Translations under genes and position numbers: made by a program | In this document: positions 58,711 to 64,000 of the stretch, in pieces | Layout: each line of letters begins with the position of its first letter | Numbering within the stretch: position 1 is the first letter of the stretch | The notes under the pieces: generated by a model | What the model was told of the DNA's origin: nothing | What the model saw: the letters and a program-made list of their open reading frames with translations, nothing else | Databases searched by the model: none | Assembly: GCF_947258575.1 (NCBI RefSeq) | Contig: NZ_CAMYIV010000004.1 | Span: forward strand, 62,001-126,000 | DNA: 64,000 nt | Source of the DNA: an uncultured Alcanivorax sp. | Lineage (GTDB): Bacteria > Pseudomonadota > Gammaproteobacteria > Pseudomonadales > Alcanivoracaceae | Reading direction: 5' to 3'

Positions 58711-59793
58711 ATGAGGGTCTGGTTGTGTGCAGCCTTGCTGCTGGGACTGACGACTGCCGCAGCAGCATCCGACGACTGGCATTACACCCTGCGCCCGGGT
58801 GACACCCTGTGGAAGGTCTGCCAGCAGTTTGCCCAGGAGCCGGCAGCCTGCTGGCGCGATCTGGCCAGCCATAATTCCCTGAAAAACCCTCACAGTGTCG
58901 AGCCGGGCCAGAACCTTCTTGTGCCCATTGCCTGGCTGAAGGAAAAGCCCATTCCTGCGCGGATTGTCGCAGTCAGCGGTGAGGTCATGCTGTACCCCGC
59001 GGCGGGTGGCGAGGCCCGTCAGGTGCAGAATGGCGAGACGGTCGCCTTTGGGGATGCGCTGGAAACCGCTACCGGAGCCAGTGCCCGATTACAGTTTGCC
59101 GATCAGTCCGAAGTGGTGATCAAGCCTGGCAGCCTGCTGGTGGTCAATCGCTATCGCCGTTTCCTGGATCAGCAGGGCGAGCAGACCGAACTGCGTCTGC
59201 AGCGCGGTAATATTCGCAACACGGTGACCCCGGCCAGCAACGATGATCGTACCTTCAAGGTCTTCACTCCCGGCGCGGTCGCGGCGGTGCGAGGTACCGA
59301 GTACTACGTCAGCGTGGACGCCGGCGAAACCACCCGCAACGAAGTCGTGGATGGTCGGGTGGATGTCAGTGCCCGGGGCACCCGCCGTGATGTGCAAGCC
59401 GGGTTCGCCACCCTGGCCCGGCTCGACCAGCCGCCCATCGAGCCGGTTCCCCTGTTGCCGGCCCCGGCGGTGGAGCTGGCAGTGACCCATGAGGATGTGA
59501 CGGCAGCGTGGCCTACCCAGGCGGATGCGGACAGCTACTGGCTGGAGTGGTATCGCCAGCGGGATGCGTTGTTGTTGGGGCAGGCATCCCTGCAGACCGG
59601 CCACTGGCAACAGGATCTACCGGTAGGCGATTACCGTCTGCTGGTACGTGCGGTGGATGAAAACGGCCTGCGTGGCCACGAGAGCTGGACCCATTTCTCC
59701 ATTGAGCCTGCGCCGCCGGTGGAGCCGGAAAAAGAGTCAAAATGGGATCTGTGGGTCTTTCTGGGCGGGGCTGCGTTGTTGCTGGCGCTGTAA
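58711..59793 (+). CDS. LysM- and FecR-domain exported protein
   Basis: A 360-residue protein with a signal peptide (residues 1-19), a LysM-like domain at about 22-72 (YTLRPGDTLWKVCQQF...NLLVPIAW), and a FecR domain at about 85-240 (VSGEVMLYPAAGG, FTPGAVAAVRGTEYYV). A Fn3-like segment (ELAVTHEDVTAAW...FSIEP) and a hydrophobic C-terminus (WVFLGGAALLLAL) that could insert in the inner membrane follow. The LysM points to peptidoglycan. It lies between a response regulator and a CHASE2 kinase, 4 bp from each. Confidence 0.85.
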   Translation: MRVWLCAALLLGLTTAAAASDDWHYTLRPGDTLWKVCQQFAQEPAACWRDLASHNSLKNPHSVEPGQNLLVPIAWLKEKPIPARIVAVSGEVMLYPAAGGEARQVQNGETVAFGDALETATGASARLQFADQSEVVIKPGSLLVVNRYRRFLDQQGEQTELRLQRGNIRNTVTPASNDDRTFKVFTPGAVAAVRGTEYYVSVDAGETTRNEVVDGRVDVSARGTRRDVQAGFATLARLDQPPIEPVPLLPAPAVELAVTHEDVTAAWPTQADADSYWLEWYRQRDALLLGQASLQTGHWQQDLPVGDYRLLVRAVDENGLRGHESWTHFSIEPAPPVEPEKESKWDLWVFLGGAALLLAL

Positions 59794-59796
59794 CGG

Positions 59797-62391
59797 ATGC
59801 GCTCGCGCCTGAATACCTATCAGCGCCGCTATCTGGCTGAACACATATCAGTGCTGTTTCTGGTGGTCGGCCTCTGCGCCCTGCTGAGTATCAGCGGGGC
59901 CTTGTCCTTCGTTGACCGCTACATCTACGACAACCTTCTCAAAACCCTCCCGGACGACCCGTCCCCGGATCTGGTTATCGTCGGTATTGACGAATACAGC
60001 CTGCGGGAAATCGGTCGCTGGCCCTGGGATCGCAAGGTCCACGCCCAGTTAATCAACCGTCTCACCGAGATGGGGGCGCGGGCGATACTGGTGGACCTGA
60101 TCCTGTCCGAGCCGGACCGCAACAACCCGGATTCCGATCTGGCCCTGGTGCAGGCCATGGCGGCCAATGGTCATGTCTACCTGCCGGTGCACGTGGAGCA
60201 ACTGCGGGCCGGTGGCCAGCTCATCGAAGTCTTGCCCTACGCACCGTTTGCCCGTGCCGCAGCCGGCCTTGGGCACGTGGATCTGGAGCTGGACAGCGAC
60301 GGTGTGGCCCGCTCCGTGTACATGCGCTCCGGCATCGGTCAGGCCTGGTGGCCGCATATCACCCAGACCCTGCTGATCCAGGAAGGGATGCTCCCGGAGA
60401 ATACCTTCCCGGCCAACAAGGGCGAGGAATTCTCCGGGCTGGCCAATGTCCGTCGCTACCACCGTTATGTGCCCTTTGTCAGCGGCCCCAACAGCTACCC
60501 GCAGGTGTCCGCGGTGGAGTTGCTGAATAACCTGATTCCGGAACAGCTGATCCGCGACAAGATCGTGCTGATTGGTGCCACCGCCGCCGGCCTGGGTGAC
60601 ATGTTGCCCACGCCCATGGCCAGCCAGGGCGAGTTGATGGCCGGGGTGGAGGTCAACGCCAATCTACTGGATGCCCTGCGCTCGGACCGGCTGATCCGGG
60701 AGCTGCCCATGAGCAGTGTGCTGGTGCTGGGGTCTGTGCTGGCGTTGTTGGCGCCGCTGTTGCTGCCCTATGTACTGCCGCGCTGGAGCATTCCTCTGGT
60801 GGCCGGGGTAATTCTGCTTTGTCTGCTGACAAGCATGGTGGTGTTGATCGTGTTGCGGCTGTGGTTCCCGCCTTCCGGGGCCATGGCGGCGGCGTTGATG
60901 GGGTACCCGCTGTGGACCTGGCGACGCCTGGAATACTCCCTGTCCTATATGCGTCACGCCCTGGAGCGGTTGTCCGAATACAGCGATTTGAATCAGCGCC
61001 TGACCCGGCCCTCCACCCTGGAGCAGATGGGGCGGATGTTCGATCAGGTGCTGCCCGTGCGTGCCTGGCGATTGCTGGGAGGGGAGAAACCCTGGCGGGG
61101 TGGCGACAGCCTCCCCGCAGCTACCTGGAAAGGCTCGCTGGCGCGCCAGTACCGCTTCAAACATGAGGGACGTCGCTACGAACTGGACCTGGTGTGGCAT
61201 CAGGCCCTGCATGCGGATACCTATGACTACTGGGTACGGGCCATGCTGGTACGGGTGCGCACCCATGCCCCCACCGTGGGGCCGCGCTATGAAGTGCTGG
61301 AAAAACATATCGATCGGCTGCGCCGGGAAGAAGATCGTCAGGAAGCCCTGACCCGCTTCTTCCAGGTGACCCTGGCGCAGATCCGTGAAGGGGTGATCAT
61401 CGCCGATGCCTGCGGGGTGATTGTCTACGCCAACCCCCAGGCTTCTTTTCTGCTCGGTCTGGAAATGGGCGCCCTGGATGCGGGCCAGCCCATGGTGACA
61501 GATCTGGGCCGGGAGCTGGACCTGCGCGAGCACAGCTGGGACGAGCTGTTGCGTCAGTCCCTGGCCGAAGGGCGTACTCAGCTGGAATGTCGCAATCGCC
61601 AGGGCGCAGACCTCTACCTGGATATTCTGCTGGTGCATGCCGGCGATAATCCGGGGCGAATGATGATCATCTCTTTCAAGGACATCAGCGACGTGAAGCA
61701 GGCTTTGCGGGCCCGCTCGGAGATGCTGGATTTCCTCTCCCACGACCTGCGCTCCCCCATGGTGTCGGTGCTGGCGCTTACCGAGAAAATGCGTCAGCAG
61801 GGGGATGGGCAGTCCCTGGAGGGTTTTCTGGACAACGTGCAGCACTATGCCCAGCGCAACCTGAGTATCGCCGAGCAGTTCCTGCAGCTGGCCCGGGTGG
61901 AAGCGGTGGAATCGGTGGAAATGAACGAGCAGGACATGCTCGATGTGGTGGAGAGCGCCATCGACATGGTGCAGATTCAGGCCCAGCAGGCCGGTATCAC
62001 CCTGCGCTTTGATTATGACCCCCATCAGGAGGTCTGGGTGCTGGGCAATAACGAATTACTCGAGCGATTAATGGTGAATTTGCTCACCAATGCCATCAAG
62101 TACAGCCATGCGGGCAGTTCCGTGGATGTGCGCCTGTACGCCCGGGAAGAGGCCGTGCTCTGTGAAGTGCGCGACCGGGGTGTGGGCATTCCGCCGGAAT
62201 TTCAGGAACGGCTGTTCCAGCGTTTCAGTCGCGCCAGCACCAGTGGTGGCGCCCGCACCCGGGGCGCGGGCATGGGGTTGCGCTTCGTCAAGGTAGTGAC
62301 GGAGCGCCACGGCGGTGACATTCAGGTAGAAAGTGTGCCAAACGAAGGTAGCCGCTTCACCCTGTCATTACCTCGGGTGGAGATAGACTAA
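59797..62391 (+). CDS. CHASE2-PAS sensor histidine kinase
   Basis: An 864-residue kinase. A first helix (about residues 16-36), the periplasmic CHASE2 domain (about 40-300, e.g. VIVGIDEYSLREIGRWPWDR and IVLIGATAAGLGDMLPTP), three more helices (306-372), a linker, a PAS domain (about 515-630), the HisKA domain with phospho-acceptor His649 (FLSHDLRSP) and the HATPase domain with N-box NLLTNAIK (761-768) and G-boxes DRGVGIP and GAGMGL. It starts 3 bp after the LysM-FecR gene and is the likely partner of the response regulator at 58017. Confidence 0.95.
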   Translation: MRSRLNTYQRRYLAEHISVLFLVVGLCALLSISGALSFVDRYIYDNLLKTLPDDPSPDLVIVGIDEYSLREIGRWPWDRKVHAQLINRLTEMGARAILVDLILSEPDRNNPDSDLALVQAMAANGHVYLPVHVEQLRAGGQLIEVLPYAPFARAAAGLGHVDLELDSDGVARSVYMRSGIGQAWWPHITQTLLIQEGMLPENTFPANKGEEFSGLANVRRYHRYVPFVSGPNSYPQVSAVELLNNLIPEQLIRDKIVLIGATAAGLGDMLPTPMASQGELMAGVEVNANLLDALRSDRLIRELPMSSVLVLGSVLALLAPLLLPYVLPRWSIPLVAGVILLCLLTSMVVLIVLRLWFPPSGAMAAALMGYPLWTWRRLEYSLSYMRHALERLSEYSDLNQRLTRPSTLEQMGRMFDQVLPVRAWRLLGGEKPWRGGDSLPAATWKGSLARQYRFKHEGRRYELDLVWHQALHADTYDYWVRAMLVRVRTHAPTVGPRYEVLEKHIDRLRREEDRQEALTRFFQVTLAQIREGVIIADACGVIVYANPQASFLLGLEMGALDAGQPMVTDLGRELDLREHSWDELLRQSLAEGRTQLECRNRQGADLYLDILLVHAGDNPGRMMIISFKDISDVKQALRARSEMLDFLSHDLRSPMVSVLALTEKMRQQGDGQSLEGFLDNVQHYAQRNLSIAEQFLQLARVEAVESVEMNEQDMLDVVESAIDMVQIQAQQAGITLRFDYDPHQEVWVLGNNELLERLMVNLLTNAIKYSHAGSSVDVRLYAREEAVLCEVRDRGVGIPPEFQERLFQRFSRASTSGGARTRGAGMGLRFVKVVTERHGGDIQVESVPNEGSRFTLSLPRVEID

Positions 62392-62481
62392 ATAACAGCA
62401 AGCGTTTTGTCCCCACGCCCTGAGCGGGTATAATCCCGCCGCAGCGCCCTCGGGCGAATCACAGAGAATAGAGGTGGAATC

Positions 62482-62949
62482 GTGAAAAAGATGCTGACTG
62501 CCAGCCTGGTACTGGTCGCTACCCTGTTTGCCGCCGGTAGCGTGGCTGCCAAGAGCACCAAGGAAATTTCCCCGTATCCGCTGGGCGAACGCTCTGTATT
62601 CAGTGAGCGGGCCATTGCCGAACGTCTTCAGCCGGTGGGTTCTGTGTGTGTCGAGGGTGAAGATTGCGGCACCGCTGCCGCTGCCGAAGAGCAAGTGGCC
62701 AGTGGCCCGCGCAGCGGTGAGCAAGTGCACCAGTCTGCCTGTGCGGCCTGTCATACTACGGGTGCTGCGGGCGCCCCGAAGACCGGCGATTCCGCAGCCT
62801 GGGGTTCGCGTATCGCCAAGGGGAATGCCACCCTAGTCAAGCACGCCATTGAAGGCTTCAACGCCATGCCGCCCAAGGGTATGTGCATGGATTGCTCTGA
62901 CGACGAGATCAAGGCCGCCGTCGAGTATATGGTTGAGCAGAGCCAGTAA
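62482..62949 (+). CDS. Cytochrome c5-type protein
   Basis: A 155-residue exported cytochrome. Signal peptide (1-23), then an unusual 60-residue N-terminal extension, then a haem c domain: CAACH at about 91-95 and a c5-type C-terminus, MPPKGMCMDCSDDEIKAAVEYM, in which Met is a probable axial ligand and the CXXC pair forms the c5 disulfide. It carries electrons in the periplasm. A second, related cytochrome gene follows after 2 bp. Confidence 0.88.
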   Translation: MKKMLTASLVLVATLFAAGSVAAKSTKEISPYPLGERSVFSERAIAERLQPVGSVCVEGEDCGTAAAAEEQVASGPRSGEQVHQSACAACHTTGAAGAPKTGDSAAWGSRIAKGNATLVKHAIEGFNAMPPKGMCMDCSDDEIKAAVEYMVEQSQ

Positions 62950-62951
62950 CC

Positions 62952-63299
62952 TTGCTGCGACCTCTGGGAATTCTGCTGTCGGCCCTGTGGCTGGCAGCCT
63001 GTTCCGACGATAGCGCTCCGGCCACTGCGGATGCTTCGCAGACGCGTGACGGGGCGCAGTTGTATCGCCAATACTGTGTTACCTGCCACGGTTCCGGCGC
63101 CCTGGGCGCTCCCCGTGTCGGCAAGGAACACCGCCTTTACTGGTCCCACGAAATCGAGGAAGAAGGTTTCGACACCCTGGTCCAGGAAGCCATCGCCGGC
63201 ATCAACTCCATGCCCCCTCGTGGAGGCTGCTTCGACTGCAGCGACGACGAAATCCGCAACACTGTCATCTACATGCTGCAGCTGAGCGGCGCCAAGTAA
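62952..63299 (+). CDS. Lipoprotein cytochrome c (c5-like)
   Basis: A 115-residue protein starting at TTG (2 bp after the previous stop), with a lipobox (LWLAAC, Cys17) that tethers it to the membrane. The haem site is CVTCH at about 42-46; axial Met lies in SMPPRGGCFDCSDDEI, also c5-like. A membrane-bound sibling of the soluble cytochrome encoded just upstream. TTG start and coupling suggest lower expression. Confidence 0.85.
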   Translation: MLRPLGILLSALWLAACSDDSAPATADASQTRDGAQLYRQYCVTCHGSGALGAPRVGKEHRLYWSHEIEEEGFDTLVQEAIAGINSMPPRGGCFDCSDDEIRNTVIYMLQLSGAK

Positions 63300-63307
63300 T
63301 CCCCTTC

Positions 63308-63336
63308 CTGTAGGAGCGGCGCTGGCGGCGCAAAAC
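63308..63336. repeat. REP-like element
   Basis: CTGTAGGAGCGGCGCTGGCG followed by GCGCAAAAC: same head as the REP-like sequence at 45547. Confidence 0.65.
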
Positions 63337-63339
63337 CCA

Positions 63340-63424
63340 GTTGCGAGAGACGAGGAGCGAGAAGCGAAAACCTGGTTTCCCGAACTTCAGGTTTTGATTT
63401 TCGAAACTCGCTTCTCGCAACTCG
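63340..63424. repeat. Inverted repeat between cytochrome and rep genes
   Basis: Arms 63340-63374 and 63388-63424 (GTTGCGAGAGACGAGGAGCG... and ...CTCGCTTCTCGCAAC) are imperfect inverted copies with an AAAACCTG/CAGGTTTT inner part. It may act as a terminator for both convergent genes and belongs to the GCGAGC-rich repeat group. Confidence 0.65.
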
Positions 63425-63482
63425 ATACTGTCGTGACCGCGCTACCGGTGACGTTTTTACGGGAAAGAGTGTGTCGCAAGGC

Positions 63483-64000
63483 TCAATCCAGCAACGCCCG
63501 AAGATTAGCAATGCTGGCCTCTGCCACCGCGGTTTCCTTTGCCTCGTCTTTAATCATGCCGATACCCAGAAAGTCGATATCGTCCTGCGGCATTTCGTCC
63601 ACGAAGCGGCTGGCGGTGGTGTCGATTTTCTCGCCGTACTGTTTGCGGGTCAGCGCCTGGGTCATGGCCAGGGTTTCCCGGGCGCGGGTGATACCCACGT
63701 ACATCAACCGGCGTTCCTCGACGATGTTGTCTTCTTCAATACTGGTGCGGTGAGGGAGGAATTCTTCTTCCACGCCCATCATGTAGACGTGGGGAAACTC
63801 CAGCCCTTTGGAGGCGTGCAGGGTCATCAGCTGTACCCGGTCGGAATCGTCTTCTTCCTGTTGCTGTTCGAGCATGTCCAGCAGCACCAGTTTCTTGATC
63901 ACTGCTTCCAGATCGCTGGCGCCGCCTTCTTCGTCTTCCTGTTTTTCCAGCATGCGTTCGATGCTACGCACCAGCTGCCAGATATTTTCGATATTCTTTT
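63483..64000 (-). CDS. rep: ATP-dependent DNA helicase Rep, C-terminal part
   Basis: The last 172 codons of a UvrD/Rep-type superfamily 1A helicase; the gene runs off the right edge. Helicase motifs V and VI are visible: VQLMTLHASKGLEFPHVYMMGVEEEFLPH and EERRLMYVGITRARETL. The short tail after motif VI (ASRFVDEMPQDDIDFLG) points to Rep rather than UvrD. A GTG at 63971 is internal, since the frame reads on as ENIWQLV upstream. Confidence 0.88.
   Translation of the reverse strand, partial: KNIENIWQLVRSIERMLEKQEDEEGGASDLEAVIKKLVLLDMLEQQQEEDDSDRVQLMTLHASKGLEFPHVYMMGVEEEFLPHRTSIEEDNIVEERRLMYVGITRARETLAMTQALTRKQYGEKIDTTASRFVDEMPQDDIDFLGIGMIKDEAKETAVAEASIANLRALLD

Noticed and set aside
60664-62025. 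A 453-codon minus-strand frame opposite the CHASE2 kinase
   Set aside because: Translation is His/Gln-rich without features; the kinase domains on the plus strand are complete.

Overview
The window looks like chromosome from a GC-rich gammaproteobacterium. The best guess is a marine, lipid- or hydrocarbon-using bacterium of the Alcanivorax type. This rests on gene content only: a gammaproteobacterial housekeeping order (rsmD, M16 peptidase pair, ftsY-ftsE-ftsX, rpoH, thiS-thiG, trmB, metX-metW, rdgB, hemW), a FadL-type fatty-acid porin, two membrane fatty-acid desaturases, a PF10118-type diiron protein, and a lipid-type oxidoreductase operon. No rRNA is present, so the genus is an inference. 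Nothing looks like a prophage, integron, insertion sequence or CRISPR array.

Layout. 1-5607: distal part of a Tad (Flp pilus) operon, tadA (cut by the window edge)-tadB-tadC-tadD, a DUF3613-like gene and a TadG-like gene. 5803-11284: acyl-CoA desaturase, hydantoinase A-like protein, mutM and two small exported proteins. 11372-17788: TetR regulator, hemW, a YaiI-family gene, a barrel protein, rdgB, metW-metX and a small membrane protein. 17879-23174: transporter, barrel protein, trmB, thiG-thiS, DUF423 protein, rpoH. 23536-30105: ftsX-ftsE-ftsY, then divergently the M16 pair and rsmD. 30289-36663: a MetOD1-like/GGDEF pair, a diiron protein, an MscS channel and a membrane-anchored P-loop ATPase. 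36819-45470: CBS protein, Mpo1-like protein, two AraC regulators, a crotonase, and a five-gene operon (FMO, BASS transporter, epimerase, SDR, TSUP). 45784-53414: acetyltransferase, a 38-residue membrane protein, lipase/methyltransferase pair, secreted HNH nuclease, an AbiEi-like two-gene unit and a Fur-box-preceded PepSY iron cluster. 53471-57899: FadL, second desaturase with a divergent AraC regulator, tRNA-Arg(CCG), SugE. 58017-64000: response regulator, LysM-FecR protein, CHASE2 histidine kinase, two c-type cytochromes and the end of rep.

Main points. A perfect CIRCE element (TTAGCACTC-N9-GAGTGCTAA) lies in the leader of rpoH, so HrcA probably represses the gene for sigma-32. The most unusual gene pair is 33126-36663. 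There an MscS channel overlaps a 908-residue protein that has an MscK-like periplasmic and membrane half but ends in a cytoplasmic P-loop ATPase. Two AraC-type regulators each have direct repeats with 21- or 22-bp spacing between them and the divergent target, which suggests their operators. Two families of dispersed inverted repeats (CAGTGAACAG/TTAACTATTCACTG and AGCTACAAGCTTCAAGCTGC) occupy many intergenic gaps; one family brackets ftsEX, the other supplies the last codons of two genes.
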